Shown here: one piece after another, positions 39,384 to 48,365 of the stretch
Numbering within the stretch: the first letter of the stretch is position 1
How the letters are laid out: every line of letters begins with the position of its first letter
Assembly (NCBI GenBank): GCA_041746135.1
Contig: JBGTHQ010000032.1
Span: 1-64,000 of the forward strand
Source: Alg239-R122 sp041746135
Lineage (GTDB): Bacteria; Pseudomonadota; Alphaproteobacteria; Sphingomonadales; Sphingomonadaceae
DNA length: 64,000 nt
Reading direction: 5' to 3'
Notes under the pieces: generated by a model
What the model was told of the DNA's origin: nothing
Database searches by the model: none
The model's input: only the letters and a program-made list of their open reading frames with translations
Made by a program: the position numbers and the translations under genes

Positions 39384-39754
39384 CCCATATCACCCACGAT
39401 CCCGGTGACCCGGCAGAGGATATTATCGATTTTGGCGATTTTCTGAAAGTCGATGTCCGGATTGGCACCATTGTCGAATGCGCACCTTTTCCGGAGGCGC
39501 GCAAGCCGGCCTACACACTGCTCATCGATTTTGGTGCCTATATCGGCACTCGCAAATCGAGCGCGCAGATAACAGAAAATTATACGGTCGCGGAACTGCC
39601 CGGCAAACAGGTCGCGGCAGTCGTCAATTTCCCGCCGCGGCAAATCGGTCCGTTTATGTCCGAAGTGCTGACGCTGGGCTTTGCCGATGACAAGGGCGCG
39701 GTCACGCTGTTTTCTCCCGATAAGAAAGTCCCCGATGGTGCACGGCTTTTCTGA
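39380..39754 (+). CDS. csaA: tRNA-binding protein, CsaA family
   Basis: 124-aa single-domain OB-fold protein of the EMAP-II/tRNA-binding family, described in Bacillus as a secretion-related chaperone. Family blocks are DFLKVDVRIGTIVECAPFPE, KPAYTLLIDFG, RKSSAQITENY and VVNFPPRQIGPFMSEVL. The ATG overlaps the pccA stop by four bases. In this setting its role in protein export or tRNA handling is not evident. Confidence 0.9.
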   Translation: MTHITHDPGDPAEDIIDFGDFLKVDVRIGTIVECAPFPEARKPAYTLLIDFGAYIGTRKSSAQITENYTVAELPGKQVAAVVNFPPRQIGPFMSEVLTLGFADDKGAVTLFSPDKKVPDGARLF

Positions 39755-39843
39755 CGGGGAGCGGTTCCTGAAAAGCCTTTCTCAAAACGCAGGCATCATG
39801 CTAGCCGGGTTTGCCAAGCATATGAAATTCCGGCAGCAGGACA

Positions 39844-41502
39844 ATGAGTGAGGGGCAAATGGGGCAAATGGCGCACATAGCACAGGTAGCGGGAGCGGCA
39901 GCTCATACAGAACCGTCGAACAAGGAAATCCGCCTCGTCATCGCCGCATCCTCGGCAGGGACGATATTCGAGTGGTATGATTTCTTCATCTACGGAACGC
40001 TGGCATCGATTATCGGCCCCACTTTTTTTCCCGGCGATAACGAAATACTCTCGACTTTGCTTGTATGGGCAACATTCGCGGTCGGCTTCGGTTTTCGGCC
40101 GATAGGGGCGATTTTGTTTGGCTATCTGGGCGACAGGCTGGGCCGCAAATATACGTTTCTGGTCACTGTTACGCTGATGGGCGTTGCGACGGCCGGGGTT
40201 GGTATGCTCCCCTCGGCGGCGACGATCGGTATGGCCGCACCGATTATCATTATCCTGTTGCGAATTTTGCAAGGTTTGGCTCTGGGCGGCGAATATGGCG
40301 GCGCGGCGATTTATGTCGCCGAGCATGCCCCGCCGGAAAAGCGCGGATATTATACCAGCTTCATTCAGGCTAGCGTTGTCGGCGGGTTTGTGCTCAGCCT
40401 GATCGTTGTGCTGTCGACCAAATTCTTGCTTCCCGCTGTCATGTTCGTTGCATGGGGGTGGCGGATACCGTTCCTGCTCTCGATCCTCCTGCTAGCGATT
40501 TCGCTATGGATGAGGCTAAAACTGTCGGAAAGCCCCGTATTCAAGGCCATGAAGGAAGAGGGCGGACTGTCCGCCAATCCGTTCAAGGAAAGCTTTACCT
40601 ATCCGGGCAACAAAAGGCGTATCTTTATCGCGCTATTCGGTGTCGCGGCGGGTCTGACGGTGATCTGGTATACGGCGATGTTCTCGGGCCTCAATTTCCT
40701 GAAAGGCCCGATGCGGGTCGAGGATAGCGCGGCGGAAATTATTGTGGGCATTTCGGCCGCGCTTGGCATGGTGATGTTCATCTATTTCGGGCGCATGTCC
40801 GACCGAACAGGCCGCAAGAAGCCGATCGTCAGAGGGTATGCGTTGACTTTATTGACGCTGTTCCCGTTATTTTGGGTCATGGGGAGTGTCGCCAATCCGC
40901 AGCTTTCCGCCGCAGCCGAACGTGCACCTGTCATCGTGTCCGGCGAAAACTGCCGTTACAGTCCCTTTGCCGAAAAGCAGAGCAGCAGATGCGGGCAGCT
41001 TTTGGGCGACTTGTCGTCGCTTGGTATCGCCTATGATATCTCCGATACGCGAGAATTCGGGATGATGATTGCGGGTGAACGCACACCACTGGAGGCAATC
41101 GACTGGAACGACACCAAAGCCCGTAATGTGCAATTGATCACGCTTTTGGGTGCAGCGGGATATCCGATGGAAAAGCAGGTGCCACCACTCCTGAACATCG
41201 TTATCATCATGCTGGCGTTGCTGGGCCTCAGCGCGCTATCGGCTGCAACTTACGGTCCCGTGGCTGCATTATTGGCCGAAATGTTTCCGCCACGGGTGCG
41301 TTACAGTTCGATGTCGATACCCTATCATTTCGGTGCCGGATATTTTGGCGGGTTCTTGCCGCTGATCGCCGGTTATATTATTGCCCGCACCGGCAATCCC
41401 TATGCCGGATTATGGTATACGATGGCGATTGTCCTGATCGCGCTCGTCGTGGCGGCATGGGGGCTTGCCCCGGGCAAACCACGCGAGTTTCAGGATGACT
41501 GA
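39844..41502 (+). CDS. MFS transporter (metabolite:H+ symporter type) with large extra-cytoplasmic insert
   Basis: 552-aa major facilitator of the sugar/metabolite symporter group. The N-terminal half shows AASSAGTIFEWYDFFIYGTL, then GFRPIGAILFGYLGDRLGRKY with the conserved GDRxGRK loop, and LQGLALGGEYGGAAIYVAEH. The second loop motif is FGRMSDRTGRKKPI. Between about residues 350 and 450 a ~100-residue soluble stretch with two cysteines (ENCRYSPF, QSSRCGQLL) interrupts the normal run of helices. The C-terminal half resumes at LLNIVIIMLALLGL. Substrate unknown; the alanine racemase gene follows 9 bases downstream. Confidence 0.88.
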   Translation: MSEGQMGQMAHIAQVAGAAAHTEPSNKEIRLVIAASSAGTIFEWYDFFIYGTLASIIGPTFFPGDNEILSTLLVWATFAVGFGFRPIGAILFGYLGDRLGRKYTFLVTVTLMGVATAGVGMLPSAATIGMAAPIIIILLRILQGLALGGEYGGAAIYVAEHAPPEKRGYYTSFIQASVVGGFVLSLIVVLSTKFLLPAVMFVAWGWRIPFLLSILLLAISLWMRLKLSESPVFKAMKEEGGLSANPFKESFTYPGNKRRIFIALFGVAAGLTVIWYTAMFSGLNFLKGPMRVEDSAAEIIVGISAALGMVMFIYFGRMSDRTGRKKPIVRGYALTLLTLFPLFWVMGSVANPQLSAAAERAPVIVSGENCRYSPFAEKQSSRCGQLLGDLSSLGIAYDISDTREFGMMIAGERTPLEAIDWNDTKARNVQLITLLGAAGYPMEKQVPPLLNIVIIMLALLGLSALSAATYGPVAALLAEMFPPRVRYSSMSIPYHFGAGYFGGFLPLIAGYIIARTGNPYAGLWYTMAIVLIALVVAAWGLAPGKPREFQDD

Positions 41503-41511
41503 TCGCCCGCT

Positions 41512-42552
41512 ATGACGTCTACGCTCCGTCTTAAATGCAGCCGAGCGGCATTGGCCGCCAACTGGCGCACACTCGATGATATGAGCGGCAAGGCCGCGAC
41601 CGGCGCAGCTGTGAAAGCCGATGGCTATGGGTTGGGCGCGGCCGAAGTCGTCGAGACACTCTATAAAGCGGGTTGCCGCGATTTTTACGTTGCGCATTGG
41701 CAGGAAGTTGCGCCGCTCATCCCCTTTCTTGGAGATGCAAAGCTATCGGTATTGCACGGAGTCTCGCCGCTGGATGTGGGCAATCCCTACCTACTTCATC
41801 CCAATGTCAAACCCGTGCTCAACAGTCTGCCGCAGGTGCAACGGTGGCTGGAGCTTGGCGGCAGCATTTGCGATATCATGATCGACACCGGAATGAACCG
41901 GCTGGGCTTGTCAATGGGCGACATAACAGCGGAAATTATCCGCAATTTGGATATCGACGTGTGCATGAGCCACTTGGCATCGGCGGATCAAGACAGCCCG
42001 CAAAACGGCGCGCAGCTTGCCGATTTTCGCGTGGCGAAATCCAATATTGCCGCGCGGCGATACAGTCTGTCCAACAGTGCGGGGATAGTATTGGGGGCCG
42101 ATTATGCCTTCGACCTAACGCGGCCGGGACTGGCACTGTATGGTGGCATCCCCCGCACCGAACTTAACGACAGGATACGTCAAGTCGCCACTCCCGAAAC
42201 GATGGTCTTGCAAACCCGGGACATCCGCGCGGGCGATAAGGTGGGATATAATGCGACGTTCACAGCCGATCGCGATATGCGGATCGCGATCTGTACGTTG
42301 GGATATGCGGATGGGTATTTGCGGAGTTTTGCTGAAAACGGGCGGCTCCAACATCAGGAACAATATATTCCGATACTAGGTCGCATTTCGATGGATCTCT
42401 TGTGTACAAACATTTCCCACGTAACAGAGGTTGACGAGAGTAGTTGGCTCACATGTATATATGATTTGCCAAGACTGTCCGCTGGAACCGGGTTGTCACA
42501 ATATGAACTCCTCACCAACCTTGGAACACGTTTTGATAGAAATTGGTACTGA
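41512..42552 (+). CDS. alr: Alanine racemase
   Basis: PLP enzyme supplying D-alanine for the cell wall. The PLP lysine is Lys-35 in GAAVKADGYGLGA; MIDTGMNRLGL and SNSAGIVLG bind cofactor; the second catalytic base is the tyrosine in KVGYNATFTA; RISMDL follows. 346 aa is normal for Alr. Coupled to the MFS gene. The last ~30 codons are slightly more AT-rich than the rest. Confidence 0.93.
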   Translation: MTSTLRLKCSRAALAANWRTLDDMSGKAATGAAVKADGYGLGAAEVVETLYKAGCRDFYVAHWQEVAPLIPFLGDAKLSVLHGVSPLDVGNPYLLHPNVKPVLNSLPQVQRWLELGGSICDIMIDTGMNRLGLSMGDITAEIIRNLDIDVCMSHLASADQDSPQNGAQLADFRVAKSNIAARRYSLSNSAGIVLGADYAFDLTRPGLALYGGIPRTELNDRIRQVATPETMVLQTRDIRAGDKVGYNATFTADRDMRIAICTLGYADGYLRSFAENGRLQHQEQYIPILGRISMDLLCTNISHVTEVDESSWLTCIYDLPRLSAGTGLSQYELLTNLGTRFDRNWY

Positions 42553-42661
42553 ACTTATTCCCAGCATCAATCTGACATGATTGAAACTTGCACGCGGCTC
42601 ATGTTGCAGTGCACACGTTTAGAGTGCTAGGAGAAAGACAGCATTTTCTGGAGACGCTCCT

Positions 42662-43222
42662 ATGTCCGATTCCCCATCCGGGTCCAAAGAGACCATCACC
42701 ATTAAAAAATACGCAAACAGGCGGCTCTACAATACCAAATCGTCCAGCTATATCACGTTGGATTATTTGTCGAAAATGACTCGTGAAGGAATAGATTTCA
42801 AGGTTATCGACGCCAAGACCGGCGATGACATCACCCATAATATTCTGACCCAGATAATCATGGAAGAGGAAACCAACGGACAACAGATGCTGCCGGTCGG
42901 TTTCCTGCGCGAACTTATTTCGATGTACGGCAATTCCATGCAGTCGCTGGTTCCGCAATATCTGGAAGCCTCGATGGAGAGTTTCCGGCAGAACCAGGCC
43001 AAGTTCCAAGAAGCTGTCAAGGACAGCCTCGCCGTCAACCCGCTGGCCAAGCTGGCCGAGCAGAACCTGGCGATGATGCGGGCAGCCTCGGGCGCGCTGA
43101 TGCCGGGGCTTAAAAAGGAAATCCATACCGACGAGCCAAAGGATCAGGGCGAAATTCGGGAATTGAAGGCGCAACTTGCCGAGATGCAGAAAAAAATCGA
43201 TAAAATGGATGGCAAAGACTAG
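42662..43222 (+). CDS. phaR: Polyhydroxyalkanoate synthesis repressor PhaR
   Basis: DNA-binding regulator that senses PHA granules and controls phasin genes. The N-terminal PHB/PHA accumulation regulator domain is unmistakable: ITIKKYANRRLYNTKSSSYI, then FKVIDAKTGDDITHNILTQI. A second ~40-residue region (LPVGFLRELISMYGNSMQS) and a C-terminal coiled-coil (ELKAQLAEMQKKIDKMD) follow. 186 aa. GGAG lies eight bases before the ATG. No PHA synthase is in the window, but propionyl-CoA metabolism upstream connects to PHA precursors. Confidence 0.93.
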   Translation: MSDSPSGSKETITIKKYANRRLYNTKSSSYITLDYLSKMTREGIDFKVIDAKTGDDITHNILTQIIMEEETNGQQMLPVGFLRELISMYGNSMQSLVPQYLEASMESFRQNQAKFQEAVKDSLAVNPLAKLAEQNLAMMRAASGALMPGLKKEIHTDEPKDQGEIRELKAQLAEMQKKIDKMDGKD

Positions 43223-43275
43223 GCTCTAGCAAACCCGACCGAATACCTTTTATTCATATAAAGACTGGCGATATA

Positions 43276-44808
43276 TTGTCGAAAAAAAATGCACTTTCCG
43301 TAACCCGCGAACAGGATTTTGCGGTGTGGTACCAATCCGTCATTTCCGAAGCCGATCTGGCAGAGGAATCGGGCGTGCGCGGCTGCATGGTGATGCGCCC
43401 CTGGGGCTATGGCATCTGGGAACGGGTGCAAGCCCTGCTCGACAAGCGGATCAAGGACACCGGCCATGAAAACTGCTATTTCCCGCTATTCATTCCCTTA
43501 AGCTATTTTGCCAAGGAAGCCGAGCATGTCGAGGGTTTTGCAAAGGAAATGGCAGTCGTTACGCATCACCGGCTGAAAACCGAAAATGGCGAACTGGTGG
43601 TTGATCCAGATGCGAAGCTGGAGGAGCCGCTGGTTGTCCGGCCGACATCGGAAACCGTGATTGGCGCCGCGTTTTCGCGCTGGCTGCAAAGCTGGCGCGA
43701 CCTGCCGATCATGATCAACCAGTGGGCCAATGTCGTGCGCTGGGAAATGCGCACGCGCATGTTCCTTCGCACCAGCGAGTTTCTCTGGCAGGAAGGGCAT
43801 ACCGCTCATGCGACGGAGGAAGAGGCACGCGAGGAGACCCTCACCATCCTTGACATGTACCGCAATTTTTCCGAAGAGGTGTTGGGTGTTCCGGTCATTG
43901 CCGGAGAAAAACCGGAGAATGAACGCTTCCCGGGCGCCGACGCCACCTATTCGATCGAGGCCATGATGCAGGACGGCAAGGCATTGCAGGCTGGCACATC
44001 GCACTATCTGGGTCAGAATTTCAGCAAGGCGCAGAACATTCGCTATCAGGACCGCGAAGGCGAATTCCAGTTTGCCTATACCACCAGCTGGGGCACTTCC
44101 ACCCGAATGATCGGCGGCGTTATCATGACGCATGGCGACGACGATGGCCTGCGCGTTCCGCCGTTAATCGCGCCCTATCAGATCGTGATCGTGCCGATGC
44201 TACGAGACGGGCCAGAAGACGATGCCCTGCTCGAATATTGTCAGAAAATTGCCGCCGCACTCAAAGCCGGCGTCGCTTTCGGGGAACAGATCCGCGTTTT
44301 GCTCGACAAGAAACCCGGCAAGGCAGCGGGGAAACGCTGGTCATGGGTGAAAAAAGGCGCGCCAGTCATTCTCGAAATCGGCGGACGCGATGCCGCGGGC
44401 GAACAGGTAACCATGTTGCGCCGCGATGCGCTCTACAGTGAAAACGGCAAGCTCGATAGCAAGGCGATGGGTTGGCAAGAATTTGTGGGCCAAGCACCCG
44501 GTCTGCTCGAAGCCATTCAGCACAATCTCCATAGCGAAGCCAAGAACCGGCTGAATAATAATATCCGAAAAGATATCACAAGCCACCAAGAATTGTCTGA
44601 TTTCTATAAGAAAGACCAACATGCCGGCTGGGTGCAGGTGAAATGGAGCAAACCCACCGGGGCGGCACTGGATCAGGTCGTCGACCAGTTGAAAAAACTG
44701 AAACTGACGATCCGCAATACGCCGCAAAACGCGGGAGCCGCCGATGGCCCCTGTTTTTTCAGCGGCGAACCCGCGGTCGAATATATCCTTATAGGACGCG
44801 CCTATTAA
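43276..44808 (+). CDS. proS: Prolyl-tRNA synthetase, archaeal/eukaryotic type
   Basis: Class II synthetase charging tRNA-Pro. At 510 aa it lacks the insertion/editing domain of the usual bacterial form and ends in the C-terminal tyrosine typical of the archaeal/eukaryotic type (EYILIGRAY). Class II motifs: VRGCMVMRPWGYGIWERVQ, RPTSETVIGAAF and, for motif 3, TTSWGTSTRMIGGVIMTHGD; the anticodon-binding domain starts at LIAPYQIVIVPM. The only sensible start is TTG at 43276 (the nearby ATG is out of frame). The rnr gene follows without a gap. Confidence 0.93.
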   Translation: MSKKNALSVTREQDFAVWYQSVISEADLAEESGVRGCMVMRPWGYGIWERVQALLDKRIKDTGHENCYFPLFIPLSYFAKEAEHVEGFAKEMAVVTHHRLKTENGELVVDPDAKLEEPLVVRPTSETVIGAAFSRWLQSWRDLPIMINQWANVVRWEMRTRMFLRTSEFLWQEGHTAHATEEEAREETLTILDMYRNFSEEVLGVPVIAGEKPENERFPGADATYSIEAMMQDGKALQAGTSHYLGQNFSKAQNIRYQDREGEFQFAYTTSWGTSTRMIGGVIMTHGDDDGLRVPPLIAPYQIVIVPMLRDGPEDDALLEYCQKIAAALKAGVAFGEQIRVLLDKKPGKAAGKRWSWVKKGAPVILEIGGRDAAGEQVTMLRRDALYSENGKLDSKAMGWQEFVGQAPGLLEAIQHNLHSEAKNRLNNNIRKDITSHQELSDFYKKDQHAGWVQVKWSKPTGAALDQVVDQLKKLKLTIRNTPQNAGAADGPCFFSGEPAVEYILIGRAY

Positions 44809-47151
44809 ATGCCGGATACACCCAAACCTAAACGTAAGCCCGACTTTTCCAAGGCTTTGCCGAATGTAGACGAGGTGATGGAGTTCATCGCCACTTCCCG
44901 CGATCCTGCGGGGAAACGGGAAATCGCCCGGCATTTCGGATTGAAGGGACAACAGAAAATTGCCCTCAAGGCACTGCTTAAGGACATGGCCGACAAAGAC
45001 CTGATCGATAACGCGCAGGGCTGCACGTTTCATAAAAAGGGGGGTATTCCCAAAGTCACCGTCCTGAAAATCGTCGAGATCAATGGAAACCAGCCCATTG
45101 CTGTTCCGGAAAACTGGCAGATGGATAATGCGGTGCCGCCGCGCCTGCGCGTAATTGAAAGTGGCAAACGCAGGGCGCTGGGGGTGGGCGACCGGATATT
45201 GGCGCGGACCGAAGAGGCTGGAAAAGGCTGGACCGCGCATCCAATGAAAAAACTGGCTGCGACATCCGAAATGATGATGGGCGTGGTCGAAAAAGACAAT
45301 AAAGAGAAACTCTGGCTCGTGCCGGTCGACAAGAAAGTCCGTTACAATACGGAGATAAGCGACATCGGCGAGGCGCAACCGGGCGATCTTGTACTGGCCG
45401 AAAAATCGGGCAATCGCAATCGCGTGACCGCCCGTGTCAGCGAAGTGCTGGGCGATCCGCTGGCCCCGCGCGCCTTTAGCCTGATCGCGCTGCACAAATA
45501 TGATATTCCCATTGCCTTCGCTGAAACCGTGACCCGTGAAGCAGAAATCGCCGCGAGAATGGATATTGGCGGCGACTATCGCGAGGATCTGCGGCATTTG
45601 CCGATTATCGCAATCGATCCCGCTGACGCGCGCGACCATGACGATGCCATCTGGGCGGAACCCGACAGCGATCCCAAAAATCAGGGTGGATTTCGCGCGG
45701 TCATCGCCATCGCGGACGTGAGCTTTTACGTGCGTCCCGGCGGCGATATCGACCGCGCAGCACGCAAGCGCGGTAACAGCGTCTATTTCCCCGACCGTGT
45801 CGTTCCAATGCTGCCCGAAATACTCTCTGCCGATATATGTTCGTTAAAGGAAGGACAGGACCGCGCCGCGATGGCATGCCATCTCGTCATCGATGCGCGC
45901 GGAAAAGTGACATCATGGCGGTTCACGCGAGCAATCGTAAAGCTCGCTTCGAATATCGCTTATGAAGACGCGCAGAAACAGTATGATGCGATGCAAACGC
46001 CCTTCGCGAAATCGGTTCTCAAGCCGGTCTGGGATTGCTGGAAGCTGTTGCTCAAAGCACGCAATCACCGCAGCCCGCTGGAACTCGATTTGCCCGAGCG
46101 CAGTGTCGAGATAGACGATAAGGGCCATGTCACCGGCGTGTCGGTTCGCGAAAGGCTCGACGCACATAAGCTGGTCGAGGATTACATGATCGCCGCCAAT
46201 GTGGCCGCTTCCAAGGCGCTGGAAGCAAAAAAAGCGCCTACCGTCTACCGCGTTCATGAAGTTCCGAGCCGCGAGAAACTGGTGGCGCTCAAGGAATTTC
46301 TGCACAGTCTCGATATCAAATTTGCGCTTGGGCAAGTAGTCACTCCCGCGGTATTTAACAATATCATGGAAAAAGTGACCGACGAGGAAAAATCGCCTCT
46401 GGTCATTCAACAGGTTTTGCGCAGCCAGACACAGGCCGTGTATACCCCCAGCAACCAAGGGCATTTCGGGCTTGCGCTATCCAGTTATGCCCATTTTACA
46501 AGTCCCATACGCCGCTATGCCGATCTGCTCGTGCACCGCGCGCTGGTCGATGCCTACCGGCTCGAGGGGCCGAAACCCGTGTTCGATCGCATTCCTGCCA
46601 AATCGGGCATGAGCGATACCGACAAAGAAAGCCTCGACAAGATTACCGAACTGATCAGCGGCTACGAACGCCGCGCGATGAAAGCCGAATGGGAAACGAT
46701 CGACCGGTATGTTGCGGCTTATCTGTCCCAAAAGATCGGCGAAATCCACAAGGTCCGTATCACAGGCGTTCAGAGTTTCGGCTTTTTCGTGACCGTCGAT
46801 GAAATTGGCGGAGACGGGCTCGTACCGGCGTCCAGCTTAGGCAACGAATATTTCGTCTATGACGAAGGCGCGCAAACCCTGCGCGGCGAGAAAACTGGTG
46901 AGACGTTCTATGTAGGCCGCAAACTCGAAATGCGTCTGGTAGAGGCCAATCCGATTTCAGGCGCGCTGAAATTCCAGTTGCCTGACAATCACGAACCGGA
47001 AGTCAGAGCAAAACTGCGGCGCAGCAATAGCGGCCGCAATACGGGCAAACCCCGGCCCAAACCAAATCCAAAGAATAAGGGTGGAAAAGCCAAAAAGCAC
47101 AGCCGGGCCAAACGTGGGCGGCCCGCCAATATTAAGCATAAAAGTACATAA
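44809..47151 (+). CDS. rnr: Ribonuclease R
   Basis: 3'-5' exoribonuclease of the RNB family that degrades structured RNA. An N-terminal winged-helix and cold-shock part (~1-240) precede the catalytic domain with IAIDPADARDHDDAIWAEPD holding the metal-binding aspartates. RNB signature ...HFTSPIRRYADLLVHRAL follows, and an S1 domain at about 640-730 (IHKVRITGVQSFGFFVTVDE). The tail is Lys/Arg/Pro-rich (PKNKGGKAKKHSRAKRGRP). 780 aa. Its ATG begins right after the proS stop. Confidence 0.95.
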   Translation: MPDTPKPKRKPDFSKALPNVDEVMEFIATSRDPAGKREIARHFGLKGQQKIALKALLKDMADKDLIDNAQGCTFHKKGGIPKVTVLKIVEINGNQPIAVPENWQMDNAVPPRLRVIESGKRRALGVGDRILARTEEAGKGWTAHPMKKLAATSEMMMGVVEKDNKEKLWLVPVDKKVRYNTEISDIGEAQPGDLVLAEKSGNRNRVTARVSEVLGDPLAPRAFSLIALHKYDIPIAFAETVTREAEIAARMDIGGDYREDLRHLPIIAIDPADARDHDDAIWAEPDSDPKNQGGFRAVIAIADVSFYVRPGGDIDRAARKRGNSVYFPDRVVPMLPEILSADICSLKEGQDRAAMACHLVIDARGKVTSWRFTRAIVKLASNIAYEDAQKQYDAMQTPFAKSVLKPVWDCWKLLLKARNHRSPLELDLPERSVEIDDKGHVTGVSVRERLDAHKLVEDYMIAANVAASKALEAKKAPTVYRVHEVPSREKLVALKEFLHSLDIKFALGQVVTPAVFNNIMEKVTDEEKSPLVIQQVLRSQTQAVYTPSNQGHFGLALSSYAHFTSPIRRYADLLVHRALVDAYRLEGPKPVFDRIPAKSGMSDTDKESLDKITELISGYERRAMKAEWETIDRYVAAYLSQKIGEIHKVRITGVQSFGFFVTVDEIGGDGLVPASSLGNEYFVYDEGAQTLRGEKTGETFYVGRKLEMRLVEANPISGALKFQLPDNHEPEVRAKLRRSNSGRNTGKPRPKPNPKNKGGKAKKHSRAKRGRPANIKHKST

Positions 47152-47236
47152 CGCAAATTTGGCTGTGCGGGTTTACATCGCAAGTTTCGCTCCCATCTCC
47201 TGAATATCGCATCATTTTTTTACAGGAGATACCCGC

Positions 47237-47758
47237 ATGTCCCATAGCGTTCCCGGAACCAAGGCCCCCGCACTTACTCTGAATCTGGCCGGTGGCGGGT
47301 CGTTCGATCTTGCACAGCAAAGCCCCGAAAATTTCACGCTTCTGGTATTTTACCGCGGGTTGCACTGCCCGATCTGCAAGAATCAGCTTAAAAATTTGCA
47401 GGACCAGCTGGACGCGTTCCGCAAACGCGGTGTCGAACCGCTCGCCCTCAGTATGGACAGCGAAGAACGCGCTACCAAATCCAAAGACGAGTGGGATGTG
47501 GGCAAGCTTAAAATCGCTTATGGAATGAGCGAAGAGAAGGCGCGCGAGTTCGGCCTGTTCATCTCGAATGCCATTAGCGACAGCGAACCCGCCATTTTCT
47601 CCGAACCCGGCATGTTTTTGATCCGCAAAGATGGCACGGTGTATTTCGAAAGCATCCAGTCGATGCCCTTTGCGCGGCCGGCATTTGACGATGTGCTGGA
47701 CGCGATTGATTTCATTCACGACAAGGATTATCCGCCGCGCGGCGACAAGGCTGCCTGA
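47237..47758 (+). CDS. Peroxiredoxin-like redoxin (AhpC/TSA superfamily)
   Basis: 173-aa thioredoxin-fold protein. The active-site stretch is LLVFYRGLHCPICKNQLKNL, a CxxC rather than the single peroxidatic Cys of classical peroxiredoxins, so it could act as a thiol reductase or a PRXQ-like peroxidase. ALSMDSEERATKSKDEW and FLIRKDGTVYFESIQSMPFARP match many alphaproteobacterial redoxin-domain proteins. No signal peptide, so cytoplasmic. Strong ribosome binding site (AGGAGA). Convergent with the universal stress gene. Confidence 0.85.
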   Translation: MSHSVPGTKAPALTLNLAGGGSFDLAQQSPENFTLLVFYRGLHCPICKNQLKNLQDQLDAFRKRGVEPLALSMDSEERATKSKDEWDVGKLKIAYGMSEEKAREFGLFISNAISDSEPAIFSEPGMFLIRKDGTVYFESIQSMPFARPAFDDVLDAIDFIHDKDYPPRGDKAA

Positions 47759-47765
47759 AGTGCAG

Positions 47766-48218
47766 CTAGCTCAACCGGTCGATATCCTCGCTGCCGAGCG
47801 ATCCCGGAATGACCATGACGGGGCAGGGTAGCGCCCCTGCCTCGCTTCCGGCAAAATGCGAAACCAGCGGTCCGGGTGCGCCCGTCGCTGCCGCGCCTAG
47901 CACGAGCGCGGCGATCTCATGTTCAGCCAGAAATTCTTTTACGTTAGCCACCGCGTCGCCCTGCCGGATCGACATGGCGGGCCGCTCCCCCGATTCGTCG
48001 AACAATGTGCCTGCCGCGCTGGCCACCAAGGCTTCGGCGCGCGCTTTCGCTTCGGCTTCAATAGTTGCCTGAACGCCGCCCCAGGCCAGAAAATCCTCTT
48101 TGGGGATCAGCGCCAATATGTGCACGCCCCCGCCAGTCTTGCGCGCACGGCGCGAAGCAAAGCGCAGCGCCTTTCGCGCTTCTTCGGTTTCATCGACAAT
48201 AACCAGATAAATCCGCAT
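47766..48218 (-). CDS. Universal stress protein (UspA family)
   Basis: 150-aa single Usp domain. N-terminus RIYLVIVDETEEARKALRFA, second strand GGVHILALIPK, and the ATP-binding type C-terminal motif LVLGAAATGAPGPLVSHFAG...LPCPVMVIPG, approximating G-x2-G-x9-G(S/T). Likely an ATP-binding stress regulator; partners unknown. It lies between the redoxin gene and the divergent pdhC. Confidence 0.88.
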   Translation of the reverse strand: MRIYLVIVDETEEARKALRFASRRARKTGGGVHILALIPKEDFLAWGGVQATIEAEAKARAEALVASAAGTLFDESGERPAMSIRQGDAVANVKEFLAEHEIAALVLGAAATGAPGPLVSHFAGSEAGALPCPVMVIPGSLGSEDIDRLS

Positions 48219-48365
48219 AGTCTCTCCCGCCTGACATATTTACCGTCATTGCGCCGAAGACTGCGCCATTTTTGTGCGCCGGGCAAGCCCATTGCCACTT
48301 GACCCTATGGCCATAACGGTATCAAAAGGGAAATTATCTAACCTTCCCTGGAGCAGAACTCTTTC

